From JBBRHQ01 sp963738305 (lineage in GTDB: Bacteria > Actinomycetota > Thermoleophilia > Solirubrobacterales > 70-9), in the NCBI GenBank assembly GCA_963738305.1, contig CAVTVU010000007.1, forward strand, positions 62,001 to 126,000: a DNA stretch of 64,000 bases, read 5' to 3'. The position numbers and the translations under genes were made by a program. Below the pieces are notes generated by a model. That model was not told the origin of the DNA and ran no database searches. It saw only the letters and a list, made by a program, of their open reading frames with translations. Shown one piece after another: positions 17,085-27,595 of this stretch. Numbering within the stretch: the first letter of the stretch is position 1; the number at the start of each line of letters is the position of its first letter.

Positions 17085-18128
17085 TCAGCCGAACCACACC
17101 GAGCGCCGCTCGCCGAGCATCTGGTCCAGCTCGAGCTGGATCCGGGTGCGGATGCTCTCGGCGATCGCCTGGATCTCGGCCGGATCCTCGGCGATCTCCG
17201 GCGCGTACTCGGTCATGTCGATCGGCTCGAGAAAGCGAATCTTGAATTTGGCCGGCATGTACATCAGGCCCGCGGCCAGTCCAAAGTGGGGAAAGGCGTG
17301 GTTGAGCGGGAAATAGATCAGCCCGCTGAGGCGCTGCATCGTCCGCAGGTGGGCGAAGATCGGCATTGCCTCCTCGCCGCCGATCAACGCGATCGGGACG
17401 ATCGGCACCTGCGCTCGGATCGCTGTGCGGACGAAGCCGCCGCGCCCAAACCGCCGCAGCCGGTAGCGCTGCCAGAAGACCTTGCGGGACCCCTTCTGCC
17501 CCTCAGGGAAGACGATCGCGAGGCGGCCCTCGTCGTAGAGCAGGCGCTGCGCGTTCTCGCGGTGGGCGGCGACGAGCCCGATCTTGTTGGTCAGCATCCC
17601 GACCCCCGGATACCCCTTGAACCAGTGCTCGCCGAGCATGTAGAGGGGGCGCGGGTGCGAGTGCTCGTTGCGAATCGCCTGCATGACCATCGGCGCGTCG
17701 GGCGGTAGAGCGCCGGAGTGGTTGGAGACGAGCAGGGCACCGCCCTCGGCGGGGACGTTCTCCACGCCCTCGGTCTCCACCCGGAACCAGTAGCGGTAGT
17801 AGAAGTTGAGCGCCGGCTCGACCAGCGAGAAGATCCGCTCAGAGCGACCCCAATCATCCAGCGACCGTTCCTCGTCGCTCGCCGGCAGCAGCGCCCGCAG
17901 GTCGGGGAGGTGGCCGCGCACGGGCGACGGCTCGGGAGGCGGGCTGAGCTCGTCGGGGTTCGGCTCGTAGGGCTCCTGGTAACCGTTTGACTCCTCCGCG
18001 CCGGCACCCGGATCCGGCGCCCCACCCATCTCCGGCACCCGTTCGTCGGCCTCGAGCACGCGACCTCCCATAATTGGGCTGTCGGCGTCCAGGCGCTTTC
18101 CGCCGAGGCCGAGCCCGCGATTGCTCAC
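17085..18128 (-). CDS. Lysophospholipid acyltransferase family protein (PlsC-like)
   Basis: This 347-residue protein has a disordered acidic/proline-rich N-terminus of about 75 residues, then the acyltransferase domain: NHSGALPPDAPMVMQ (NHxxxxxxD catalytic block), GVGMLTNKIGLVAAHRENAQ, FPEGQKGSRK (acyl-acceptor block III) and VPIVPIALIGGEEAM (block IV). It would transfer acyl groups in membrane lipid synthesis. The GTG start overlaps the upstream YgfZ stop by four bases (GTGA). A paralogue with the same NHSG block is at 62245-63228. Confidence 0.8.
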   Translation of the reverse strand: MSNRGLGLGGKRLDADSPIMGGRVLEADERVPEMGGAPDPGAGAEESNGYQEPYEPNPDELSPPPEPSPVRGHLPDLRALLPASDEERSLDDWGRSERIFSLVEPALNFYYRYWFRVETEGVENVPAEGGALLVSNHSGALPPDAPMVMQAIRNEHSHPRPLYMLGEHWFKGYPGVGMLTNKIGLVAAHRENAQRLLYDEGRLAIVFPEGQKGSRKVFWQRYRLRRFGRGGFVRTAIRAQVPIVPIALIGGEEAMPIFAHLRTMQRLSGLIYFPLNHAFPHFGLAAGLMYMPAKFKIRFLEPIDMTEYAPEIAEDPAEIQAIAESIRTRIQLELDQMLGERRSVWFG

Positions 18129-19088
18129 AGCCCCACCGGGAAGGGCAGCTCGACCACCTCGGCGTTGTTTTCGCCCCCGGCGAGAACGAGGGTCGACCCC
18201 GGCTCCGCCTCGCGTCGCAGGATCGCCAGCCCAATCGGCCCCAGGGCGGGGGAGACGCAGACACTGCCTACGATCCCGACCTCGCGCTCACCGAGCCGCA
18301 GCGCGTCGCCCTCTCGCTGCGGGCGCGTTGAACCGCAGGCCGCGGAGGTGCCGGTTCGGCTTGCCCCTGTAGTGGAGGCGGGCGACGGTCTCCTGACCGA
18401 TGTAGCAGCCCTTGGTGAAGCTCACCGCCTCCTCGACGATGTGCGCCTCGGCGGGCATCGTCGCAGGGGTGATCTCGGCACCGAAGCGCGGCACCCCGGC
18501 CTCGATCCGGGCGATCTCGGCCGCAGCTTCGCTGATCTGGCCGGCGCCCCGATCTAGCAGGGCCGCCACAAGGGCGTCGCGTTCGGCCGCGTCGCAGGCG
18601 AGGTCGATGCCGTCCCTGGTAGTGATCGCCAGGCACTCGACTCCGGCGATCTCGGCCGCCTGGCAATCATCAGCCTCACCCCGCACCAGCCCGGCTACCT
18701 CGGCCGAGCGCGGGCCGATCAGCGAGAGGATTGCGCTTCCGGCGGTTTCGTCGGTGACCTCCGCGTCGCGCCCGATGTTGTAGGTCTCCAGGTGTCGGCG
18801 GGCCGCCTCGAAGCCCTCCTCCTCGGTGTCAACTAGGAACTCTTCTGCGGCGGTCCGCAGCACTCGCAGGTCGGCCTGAACGTGGCCCTTGCGATCGAGA
18901 AGGGCCGCATAACAGCCTTCGCCCTCGTCGAGACTCTCCACGTCGTTCGTCACCTGTCCCTGCAAGTACTCAGCGGCCTCCGGCCCGCGAACCGCGAGCC
19001 TGCCTCGCCGCGAGCGGTCGAGCAGCGCGCATTCCTCGCGCAGCTGCCGGTACTGAGCGTCGAGCTCGATTGCGGCCGGGGCATTCAC
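18125..19088 (-). CDS. ygfZ: YgfZ/GcvT-like folate-binding protein, frameshifted near the end
   Basis: From GTG 19088 the protein shows GPEAAEYLQGQVTNDVESLD at the N-terminus and the YgfZ signature KGCYIGQETVAR at about residue 230, the motif linked to folate-dependent Fe-S cluster maintenance. The frame closes early at 18288, but a missing base near 18322 lets it continue as LGEREVGIVGSV, GPIGLAILRREAEPGSTLVL and VVELPFPVGL, ending at 18125. This gives about 321 residues and a stop that overlaps the acyltransferase start. An error is more likely than true truncation. Confidence 0.8.
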
Positions 19089-19124
19089 GGAGCCGATTCT
19101 ACGCTAGGGACCCGGCAGCCCAAA
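19089..19124 (-). promoter_or_regulatory. Candidate promoter of ygfZ
   Basis: On the minus strand TTTGGG and TAGAAT are separated by 17 bases and TAGAAT ends 7 bases before the GTG at 19088, suggesting a leaderless transcript. Immediately beyond, 19127-19155 is an AT-rich stretch (TTTAGATATGTCAAAATAAT) unusual for this genome that could also serve the divergent metal repressor gene. Confidence 0.4.
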
Positions 19125-19156
19125 CGCGATTTAGATATGTCAAAATAATTGTTGTG

Positions 19157-19874
19157 GTGGTTCAAAAGCAGCGTCGCAGCGGCCACGCCCGCCCCGACCC
19201 CGGAGCCGGCAGCTCGGAGGCGATCGAGGACTACGCCAAGGCGATCTACGGTCTCAGCCGCCGCGGCGAGGGGCCCGTCGGCACCACCGAGCTTGCCGAG
19301 CGGCTCGGAGTGACCCCTGCGACCGCGACTGCGATGCTGAAGCGTCTGCGGGCCCGGGGGCTGGTCCGCTACCAGCCCTACCGCGGGGCAGTGCTGACCG
19401 CGGCGGGGGAAAAGGTCGCGCTCGAGGTGATCCGGCACCACCGCCTGCTCGAGGCCTACCTGTCCGAGGCCCTCGGGATGCCCTGGGACCGGGTCCACGA
19501 CGAGGCCGAGGTTCTCGAGCACTACATCTCGGAGGACCTCGAGGCGCTGATCGCGGAGAAGCTGGGCGAGCCGAGCTTCGACCCCCACGGCGACCCGATA
19601 CCCGGGCCCGACCTGGCTCCGCTCGGCGAGGCCGGCAGCCTGCCGCTCGCGGAGGTCGAGCCGGGCTGCCGGGCGGTCTTCTCCCGTGTCTCCGACAGCG
19701 ATCCCGCGATGCTGCGCTTCCTCTCCGAGCGCGGGCTCGTTCCCGGGGTGGAGATCGTCGTCACCGGCCGCCAGCCGTTCGACGGACCGCTCCTCGTCGA
19801 GGTGGGCGGGGTCGAGCATGCGCTCGGCGGCAGAGCTGGTCCGCCGCATCAGGGTCAGCGAGGCGGTTCGGTGA
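19157..19874 (+). CDS. DtxR/MntR-family metal-dependent repressor
   Basis: GTG starts at 19154 or 19157 lead into a typical DtxR protein: AIEDYAKAIYGLSRRGEGPV, winged HTH ELAERLGVTPATATAMLKRL, LEVIRHHRLLEAYLSEALGM and a metal-binding segment HDEAEVLEHYISEDLEALI. A C-terminal SH3-like FeoA-type domain (LAEVEPGCRAVFSRVSDSDP) follows. One extra G near 19832 shifts the frame; removing it gives AELVRRIRVSEAVR and a stop at 19874. That stop overlaps the GTG of the NRAMP transporter, so this is probably a manganese-type repressor controlling the coupled transporter. Confidence 0.85.
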
Positions 19875-21220
19875 AGCCGCCGCCCGTTGCCGAGGCTCCC
19901 CCGCCGCTCGAGGAGCCACTGGTCCCCGAGCCGGTGATCGAGGACGTCCTCCCTGGGGAGGCCGCCGTCGCTGCGGCCGCCCGCCGCTCCCTCGATGGGC
20001 ACGCTCGCGGACTACACCGGATCTGGCCCTTTCTCGGGCCGGCGTTCATCGCCGCCGTCGCCTACATCGACCCCGGGCAACTTCGCGACCAACATCGCCG
20101 GCGGCGCCAAATTCGGCTACCTGCTGCTGTGGGTGATCCTCTCCGCCAACCTGATCGCGATGGTGGTCCAGACCCAGTCGGCCAAGCTCGGGATCGCCAC
20201 CGGCAAGAACCTCGCCGAGGCATGTCGCGAGAGATTCAGCCGCCGCACGTCTATCGGGCTCTGGATCCAGGCTGAGCTTGTGGCGATGGCTACCGACATC
20301 GCCGAGGTCGTCGGGGCCGCGCTCGGGGCTCAATCTGCTCTTCGGCATCCCGCTGTTCCCGGCCGGGGCTGATCGCCGGCGCCGGCGCCTTCGCGATCCT
20401 CGCCCTCCAGCAGAAGGGATTCCGTCGCCTCGAGGCGGGGATAACCGCGCTGGTCGGGGTCGTTGTCGCGGCGTTCGTGATCGAGCTCTTCCACGCCAAT
20501 CCCGACGGAGGCGAGGTCGCCCGCCACCTCTTCGTCCCGGGCTTCGGCGGCACCGAGAGCATCCTGCTGGCGACCGGGATCATCGGGGCGACGGTGATGC
20601 CGCACGTGATCTATCTGCATTCGGCGCTTACCCAGCGGCGGATCGTCGGTCGCGATTTGGGCGAGAGGAGGCGGATCCTGCGCTTCGAGAAGATCGACGT
20701 GGTGATCGCGATGTCGCTCGCCGGCGTCGTCAACCTCTCGATGATGGTCGTCGCCGCCGCGCTCTTCCACGACAGCGGCCTCGCCGGGATCGACACGATC
20801 GAGGGTGCCTACGATGGCCTCAAGTCACTGGTCTCCACCAATGCGGCGACGATCTTCGGGATCGCCCTGCTCGCCTCCGGCTTCGCCTCCTCCTCGGTCG
20901 GGACGATGGCAGGCCAGGTGGTGATGCAGGGTTTCATCCGGCGCCGTATCCCCGATCTTCGTTCGCCGCGCCGTGACCCTGGCCCCGGCGCTGCTCGTTC
21001 TCGCGATCGGACTCAACCCGACCGACGCCCTTGTCGCAAGCCAGGTCGTGCTCTCCTTCGGGATCCCGTTTGCGCTCGTTCCATTGCTGATGCTGACGCG
21101 AGTCCCGAGGTGATGGGCGGCCTCGCCAACCCGCGCTGGCTGACGGTCTTCGCCGGCAGCCTGGCGGCGATGATCATCGCCCTCAACCTCTTCCTCCTGC
21201 AGCAGGTGTTCTTCGCTTAG
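19871..21220 (+). CDS. mntH: NRAMP divalent metal (Mn2+) transporter, several frameshifts
   Basis: Joining frames gives a full NRAMP protein of about 450 residues: a long Pro/Glu-rich N-terminus, LGPAFIAAVAYIDPGNFATN (the metal-binding DPGN in TM1, seen after removing one G), GGAKFGYLLLWVILSANLIA, LVAMATDIAEVVG, GATVMPHVIYLHSALTQRR (MPH motif in TM6) and a C-terminal ANPRWLTVFAGSLAAMIIAL. One-base insertions at about 20088, 20332, 20368 and 20955, and a further shift near 21100, break it. It is translationally coupled to the DtxR-type gene, suggesting metal-responsive control. Confidence 0.85.
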
Positions 21221-21235
21221 ATGTAGCCTTGCCGC

Positions 21236-21598
21236 GTGGCGCTGGCCGACGACTTCCAGCAGGTTCTCGACTCGCTCCCGCCCGACTGGACGGATCTGGC
21301 GCTCGACCTGCGGATCGACGAGGAGACGCGCTACGTCGAGGCGGCGGTCGACCTGACCCAGATCAACGCGCATCCCTACTCGAAGGCCGAGTGGCACTGG
21401 CGAATCATCGTCGCCAACGGCTTCGGCCACGCGGCCGCGGCGGAGACGGTGAAGGGGGTACTCGCCAAGCTCGACCGTGAGGGAATCACCGGCGTCCTGC
21501 TCCTGCGCGAGGTGCGCGAGGGTCGAGCCGAGGTGGAGCCGATGTGGGGCAGGCCGGAGAGCGTTCGCGAGGAGCTGCGCGAGCGGCGCTACCTCTGA
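21236..21598 (+). CDS. Conserved hypothetical protein
   Basis: A 120-residue soluble protein starting with GTG 15 bases after the transporter. It has an alternating strand/helix pattern (DLALDLRIDEETRYVEAAVD, HWRIIVANGFGHAAAAETVK, GVLAKLDREGITGVLLLREV) without recognised catalytic motifs. Single-domain and intact among frameshifted neighbours. Function unknown. Confidence 0.6.
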   Translation: MALADDFQQVLDSLPPDWTDLALDLRIDEETRYVEAAVDLTQINAHPYSKAEWHWRIIVANGFGHAAAAETVKGVLAKLDREGITGVLLLREVREGRAEVEPMWGRPESVREELRERRYL

Positions 21599-21607
21599 GC
21601 GAGCCGC

Positions 21608-21935
21608 GTGGCCCGCGTTCTCGCAGTCGTCGCCGACCTGATGCTCGCCAGCCGGGTCGAGGGCGAGCCTCACCGCCGCGGGTCACTCGGTCACCGTCGC
21701 CCCTTCCCTGCCGGCCGAGGCGGACGTCGACCTGCTGGTCTGCGACCTCGACGCGGTCGATCCGGCGGCGGTCGCTGCGATGGGCATCCCGGCGCTCGGC
21801 TTCTACTCCCACGTTGACGTCGACGCCCGCAGGCGGGCCGAGGAGGCGGGGATCGACCTCGTCGTGCCCCGCTCGCGGATGGCGCGGGAGCTGCCCGCGC
21901 TCGCTGAGCGCCTGCTCGCCGATCAGGGCGACTGA
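21608..21935 (+). CDS. Small receiver-like/hypothetical protein, frameshifted
   Basis: Begins MARVLAVVADLMLASRVEG and, after one frame change near 21660, continues as GHSVTVAPSLPAEADVDLLV, CDLDAVDPAAVAAMGIPALG, FYSHVDVDARRRAEEAGIDL and VVPRSRMARELPALAERLLA to TGA at 21935. The layout (VLAVVADLML..., DLLVCDLD, ALGFYSHVD, VPRSRM) resembles a degenerate flavodoxin- or receiver-like alpha/beta fold of about 108 residues. Converges with the next gene by about a dozen bases. Function unknown. Confidence 0.55.
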
Positions 21936-22903
21936 GCGCGGAAGGCGGCGGAGACGTCGAGCGGGCGCTCGAGGACCCCGTGGCGCTGGGCCCACGAGTG
22001 CCCAGGCTGCCAGGCCCGCGCGATCGAAGCGCCCGACGGGCGCGAGAGCGCGGGAGCAGCACCCGGAGCTGAGCGAGCTGATCGCCGCGGTCGAGCCCCG
22101 GCACCGCGTAGAGCAGGTCGGCCAGGCCGAGCCGGGGATGGGCGAGGGCGAAGCGGTAGCCGCGGTCGGTGGCGGCGACGACTCTGCGGACGAGGTCGGG
22201 CCGGGATCGTGAAGCGTCGTGCCGGAGGTGCAGAGGACCAGCTCGGGAAACCGGGGGGCGCCGAAGTCCTCGCACCTTGAAGACGCGCACCGCGACTCCC
22301 CGGCGGCGCAGGGACGACGGCCTCTGCGTTGCGAAAGCCGGTGGCGGCGTCGACCTTGCCCGGCGGCCAGCGAGGCGACCGCGTCGAAGCCGATCGTCAC
22401 CCGGTCCGACCGTCGCCGGGTCGCCGCCGTCGCCGGCGATCACCGAGTCGAGGACGGCGTCGTCGGAGGGCAGGCCGGTGACCCCGGCGCTTCGCCCCTC
22501 GAGGTCCCGCGGCCTCGCGACCGGCCCGTCGAGCGGGGCGATCACCGAGGCCAGCGGGGCGTTGACGATCGGCGCCACCGCGAACGAGGTCGAGACCGCG
22601 CTCCCGGGCGATCCCGAGGTCCTCGATGTCGAGGATGGCGAAGTCGGTGCGGCCGGCCTCCAGCAGCTTCGGGGCGTCGGTCGAGTCGCCGGGCTGGCGG
22701 ACCTCGAGCTCGACGCCGGCCTCGCGGTAGAAGCCGCGCGCCGACGCGGCGTAGATCCCGCTGTGGGCCGCGTTCGGGGTGAAGTCGAGGACCAGGGTCG
22801 CGCCCTCTGAGGCGCGCCCGGTTCAGCGCCGCCGTCCGCCGCAGGAGGTCCGATGGCCGATGGCGGCGAGGACGGCCGCCAGCAGCGCGACGACCCGTCT
22901 CAC
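21923..22903 (-). CDS. NMT1/THI5-like ABC transporter substrate-binding lipoprotein, frameshifted
   Basis: From GTG 22903 the minus strand encodes a signal peptide with a lipobox-like cysteine, then ATLVLDFTPNAAHSGIYAAS, ARGFYREAGVELEVRQPGDS, GRTDFAILDIEDLGIARERG and DLEGRSAGVTGLPSDDAVLD, the hallmark of NMT1/SsuA-type periplasmic binding proteins for pyrimidine or sulfonate-like ligands. At least three one-base shifts interrupt it (about 22820, 22550-22600 and 22250-22400). No permease or ATPase is adjacent. Ligand is inferred only at family level. Confidence 0.65.
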
Positions 22904-22932
22904 GTCAAGCGGCAGGATAGCCTTGCCGCGCC

Positions 22933-23448
22933 ATGGCGGATCACCACCTCACCGAGGAGCTGCTCGCCTTCATCGAGATCCCCAAGGGCAGCCGCAACAA
23001 GTACGAGTTCGACGAGGGGATCGGCGCGGTGATCCTCGACCGCTTCCTCTCCTCCTCGATGGTCTATCCGACCGACTACGGCTACCTGGTCGGTCATCGT
23101 GGCCGCGACAGCGACCCGCTGGACGCGCTGGTCTGCGTTTCGGAGCCGACATTCCCCGGCTGCGTGATCCCGGTAAAGCCGGTCGCGGTGTTCAAGATGC
23201 GCGACGAGAAGGGAGAGGACGACAAGATCGTCTGCGTCCCGACCCACGACCCGGGCTGGAACACGGCGCGACCCTCGACGACATCCCGGAACAGCTTCAG
23301 CGCGAGATCACCCACTTCTTCTCGGTCTACAAGCAGCTCGAGGGCAAGGCGTTGAGGTCGAAGGCTGGAGCTCCCTCGAGGAGGCGCTCGCGGTGATCGA
23401 GGACGGGAGGCGCTGCAGCAGCAACACGAGGTCGAGGGCGCCGGCTGA
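22933..23448 (+). CDS. ppa: Inorganic pyrophosphatase, frameshifted in the C-terminus
   Basis: The first 110 residues are a clear family I soluble pyrophosphatase: EIPKGSRNKYEFDEGIGAVI, SSSMVYPTDYGYLVG and DSDPLDALVCVSEPTFPGC with its metal-binding aspartates, then DDKIVCVPTHDPGWN. A one-base shift near 23268 leads into TLDDIPEQLQREITHFFSVY, and later shifts restore EVEGW-type and EEALAVIEDG residues with a stop at 23448. It hydrolyses PPi in the cytoplasm. The ATG at 22933 gives the standard N-terminus. Confidence 0.88.
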
Positions 23449-23479
23449 GAAGCTCTTGAGGAAGCTCGAGTAAGCCTCG

Positions 23480-24525
23480 GGCACCCACCCGCCTCCTGGT
23501 CGCCTGCCCTGCTGCTCGCTGATCGGCTCGGCGCCGCCTCGCGAGCGGGGGCCCGGGCGCGCGTGCCGGTGATCGCCGCCGCGGGCGACATCGCCTGCGA
23601 CCCGCTGGGGCGGTTCTATCGCCGCGGGATCGGGAACCGCTACCACTGCCGCCAGATGCTGACCTCGAAGCTGATCCTCGCGGGCGCTACCGCGCCGTGC
23701 TGCCCCTCGGGGACCTCCAGTACCCGAACGGGGCGCTGCGCAAGTTCCGCCGCTCCTACGGCCAGAGTCTGGGGCCGGTTCAAGGCGAAGACCCTGCCGG
23801 TGCCGGGCAACCACGAGTACGAGACGCCGCACGCGAGCGGCTACTTCAGCTACTTCAACGGGCGCGGCAACGTCACCGGCCGGGCCGGCCATCGCCGCCG
23901 GGGCTGGTACAGCCGCGACCTCGGCCGCTGGCACGTGATCGTGCTCAACTCCAACTGCGCCAGGGTTCGCTGCGGGCCCCGCTCGCGCCAGGCGAGCTGG
24001 CTGCGCCGCGACCTCGGCCGCCATCCGAACCGCTGCGTTCTCGCCGCCTACCACCATCCCCGCTACTCCTCCGGGGTTGCACGAGGAGGACCAGGACGTC
24101 AGCACCTTCTGGCGCATCCTCCACCGGGCGGGCGCCGACGTGGTCTTGAACGGCCACGACCACGATTACGAGCGCTTCGCGCCCCAGGGCCCCCGCCACC
24201 GGCTCGACCGGGCGCACGGGGTGGTCGAGTTCGTGGTCGGCACGGGCGGCCACTCCCTGTTCAAGCTGGGCCGGCCGGCGCCGCACAGCCGCGCCCGCCA
24301 GGACCAGCGCTTCGGCTTCCTGAGGATGCGCCTCGGGCGCGGGCGCTACCGGTGGGCATACAAGGTCGCTCCCGGCGGGCCGCACGTTCGACGCGGGCAG
24401 CCGTCGCTGCACCCCGATCGGGCCGCTGGTGAGAAAGCATCTGCGGGCCGAAGAGGAAGCGGCACAGAGGGCGCGAAAAGCACAAGCACCGCCACCGGGA
24501 CGCGTCCGGCGTCCTGCAGGGATAG
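23480..24525 (+). CDS. Secreted metallophosphoesterase, frameshifted
   Basis: Spliced frames give the calcineurin-like motifs in order: AAAGDIACD, VLPLGDLQYPNG, VPGNHEYETPHASGYFSYFN, AAYHHPRYSSG and VVLNGHDHDYERF. The last part is basic (KHKHRHRDASGVLQG) and ends at 24525. Shifts lie near 23690, 23775, 24077 and 24460. The N-terminus around 23480-23560 is hydrophobic in one frame and probably a signal peptide, but its exact start is unclear. The related family includes purple-acid-phosphatase-like extracytoplasmic esterases. Confidence 0.7.
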
Positions 24526-24563
24526 ACTGCCGCGCGCAATCCGACCGAGGAGGTTTCTTCCCA

Positions 24564-25306
24564 GTGCCGGAACGAGGACTCGCCGCCTACATCGCCGAGC
24601 TGATCGGCACTTTCCTGCTGGTCTTCTTCATCACCAGCGTCGTGGTGCTGTTCGTCGCCACCGGCAACCAGGCTCAGTTCGGCTCCGACTTCGCGGTCGT
24701 CGGCCTGGTGCACGGATTCCTCCTCTTCGGGCTGATCATGATGTTCGGCATCGTCAGCGGCGGGCACTTCAACCCGGCGGTGACCCTGGCGGCGGCGGTG
24801 ATCAGGCGGATCGACCCGATCGACGCCGTCGTCTACATCCTCGCCCAGCTCTCGGGCGGCGTCCTCGGCGCCCTGCTGACCAAGGCGCTGCTGCTCGACG
24901 AGGGCCGCGCCACCCACTACGGCGCCGCCTCGGTCAGCTCGCTGCTCTCGGGCAACACCGCCGGCGCGGTGGTCGAGGCGATCGGGACCTTCGTGCTCGT
25001 GCTGGTGATCCTGGCGGCGGTGTTCTCGACGAAGAGCGTCAAGGACTGGGCGCCGCTGGCGATCGGCACGACGCTGGGCTTCGCGGTGATGGTCGCGCGG
25101 ACCGCTGACCGGCGGCTCGTTCAACCCGGCGCGCTGGTTCGGCCCCGCCCTGGTCAGCAACTCCTGGGGCGGCATCTGGCCCTATCTGGTCGGGCCGATC
25201 GTCGGCTCGCTGCTGGCGGCGCTCGTCTTCCGCTTCGTCATCGAGGGCGGCGGGCCCGCTCCCACCGAGCCTCCCGAGAGGGTCGAAGGCTCCCTCCAAG
25301 GCTTGA
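24564..25306 (+). CDS. MIP-family aquaporin/glycerol facilitator-like channel
   Basis: A six-helix channel of about 247 residues. GTG 24564 follows GGAGG with an 11-base gap. The first half contains GGHFNPAVTLA (first NPA box) and the second, after an extra base near 25097, GGSFNPARWFG (second NPA box). Helices include AELIGTFLLVFFITSVVVLF and AIGTFVLVLVILAAVF. The exact end is uncertain because the restored frame runs on; a TGA at 25304-25306 in another frame is the nearest stop before fbiC. Probably passes water or small neutral solutes. Confidence 0.8.
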
Positions 25307-25346
25307 GCCGAGGAGCCGGCGCTCCGGCTCAGGTAGCTTCACAGGC

Positions 25347-27595
25347 GTGCGTCGGGTCACCTTCTCGCGCAACTACACGCTGTCGCTCTCGCGGACCTGC
25401 CAGTGCTACTGCAAGTACTGCGCGTTCGCCACCCACCGCGCCCACATCCACCCGCCTGAGGAGGTCGAGCGGCGCCTCGAGGAGGCGACGCGGCGCAACG
25501 CCAAGGAGCTCCTCGTGCTCACCGGCGAGCGGCCCGAGGTCAACCCCGAGGTCGCCGAGCGGCTGGCGCGTTGGGGCCACGCGGACTTCACCTCCTACGT
25601 CGTCTGGGCCTGCGAGCGGGCGCTGGAGCGGGGCATCCTTCCCCACACCAACCTCGGCGTGCTCTCCCGGCGAGGACCTCGCCCGCCTGCGGGAGGTGAC
25701 GGCCTCCCAGGGGCTGATGCTGGAGTCGGCCTCCGAGCGGCTGATGGAGACCGTCCACGCCGGCTCGCCGACCAAGCACCCCGCCAGGCGCCTGGCGACG
25801 ATCGAGGCCGCGGGCGAGCTGCGGATCCCCTTCACCAGCGGCATCCTGGTCGGGATCGGCGAGACCGAGGAGGAGCGGATCGCCTCGCTGGAGGCGATCG
25901 CCGACTCCCACGCCCGCCACGGCCACATCCAGGAGGTGATCATCCAGAATTTCGTTCCGCACCCGCGCTACTACGGGGCGGAGGTGGCGGATATCGCCGA
26001 CCGAGCGCGCGAGCGCTGGCGCACGGGCGGCGATGAGGCGGCGGAAACCTCGGCCCCCGGACGCGAAGCGAGGAGTGCCGGCGGTTACTCCGAGCAGCCG
26101 TCAATGCCCGCCTGGGCCTCGGAGGTCTCCCTCGACGAGATGAAGCGGCTGATCGCCGAGTGCCGGCGGCTGATGCCCGAGGTCGGCGTCCAGGTTCCGC
26201 CCAACCTCTCCGACTGGTGGGTGGAGCTGGTCGAGGCCGGCGCGACCGACCTCGGCGGCCTCTCCGCCAACGGCGACCACATCTCGCCCGAGCACGCCTT
26301 CCCGAGCCCGCACCAGCTCCGCAAGTCGCTCGACGCCCGCCGGCTTCGCGCTGACCGAGCGCCTCTGCGCCTATCCCGCAGTACATGGAACCCGAGTGGA
26401 TCGAGCAGGGCGTGCTCGACGTGATCAAGCTCAAGTACTGGAGCTTCATCCCGCGCCGCGGCTCGGGGCGGCGGCAGCGAGGAGGCGCTCGACCCGAGCC
26501 TGGCGCCGCGCGGCGATCGAGAGCGGGCGCGAGGGCGAGCCGCTCACCGAGGACGAGCTGACCGCGCTGTTCGCCGAGACCCGCCCCGAGGTGATCGAGG
26601 AGATGCGGCTCGCCGCCGACGAGCTGCGCGCGGAGCTGGCCGGGGAGCGGCGACCTTCGTCGTCAACCGCAACATCAACTTCACCAACGTCTGCGTCGTC
26701 GGCTGCGCCTTCTGCGGCTTCGGCCAGGGCAGGCGCTCGCCCGACGCCTACCTACGTCGACGAGGAGGACTTCGCCGGCCCGGATGCGCGAGGCGGTCGA
26801 GTTCGGCGCCACCGAGATCTGCATGCAGGGCGGGATCCATCCCGACTACACGCTCGAGGACTACGGCCGCTGGCTGCGGCTGGCGAAGGAGGCGGCCCCG
26901 CGAGATCCACCTCCACGCCTACTCGCCGATGGAGGTCCACTACATGTGCGAGCGCTCGGGCCAGGGCGCCGCGAGCGGTGTTCGAGTACCTGCGCGAGTG
27001 CGGGCTGGGCTCGACCCCCGGGACCGCGGCCGAGGTCCTCGACGACGGCGTCCGCCAGCGGATCTCGCCGAACAAGCTCCCGGTCGAGCGCTGGGTCGAG
27101 ATCATCGAGGCCTCCCACGCGGCGGGCCTGCGCTCGACCTCGACGGTGATGTTCGGCCACATCGAGGAGCCCCGCGAGCTGGCCCGCCACATGCGCGTGG
27201 TCCGCGCGCTGCAGGAGCGCACCGGCGGGATCACCGAGTTCGTCCCGCTCAGCTTCATCCCCTTCAACACGATGCTCGGGCGCACCCACGGGATCGAGGA
27301 GATCGGCGCCGCGGAGAACCTCAAGCACACCGCCGCCTTCCGCCTCGGCCTCGGCAAGACGATCCCCAACCTGCAGGCGAGCTGGGTGAAGATGGGGCTC
27401 GACGCGGCCACCGAGTCGCTGCGCTGGGGAGTCAACGACCTCGGCGGCACGCTGATGGAGGAGAACATCTCGCGGATGGCGGGCTCCCAGCACGGCGTCC
27501 GGCTGGAGCCATCGCAGCTGATCGCCGCCGCCCGGGCCGGCGGCCGGGTCCCGGCCCAGCGCACGACGCTCTACGAGATCGTCGAGACCTACTGA
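25347..27595 (+). CDS. fbiC: FO synthase, CofG-CofH fusion (F420 biosynthesis), frameshifted
   Basis: Two radical-SAM halves in one stretch of about 749 codons. The CofG half has TCQCYCKYCAF (CxxxCxxC), SGILVGIGETEEER and QVPPNLSDWWVELVEAGATD. The CofH half has NRNINFTNVCVVGCAFCGF (CxxxCxxC), GATEICMQGGIHPDYTLEDY and ISPNKLPVERWVEIIEASH. No stop separates the halves in the reconstructed frame, matching the actinobacterial fused FbiC. It makes FO from tyrosine and a diaminouracil. GTG 25347 is the start. One-base shifts lie near 25668, 26335, 26470 and 26650-26970. The stop overlaps the next ATG (TGATG). Confidence 0.9.

Noticed and set aside
19127..19155. Classical DtxR/IdeR 19-bp operator
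   Set aside because: The stretch is AT-rich but lacks the TTAGG...CCTAA symmetry, so I only note it as a candidate regulatory region.
24429..26036. A 535-codon frame joining phosphoesterase, aquaporin and CofG parts
   Set aside because: It is a chance join through frameshift errors; three unrelated families with their own starts and motifs are involved.
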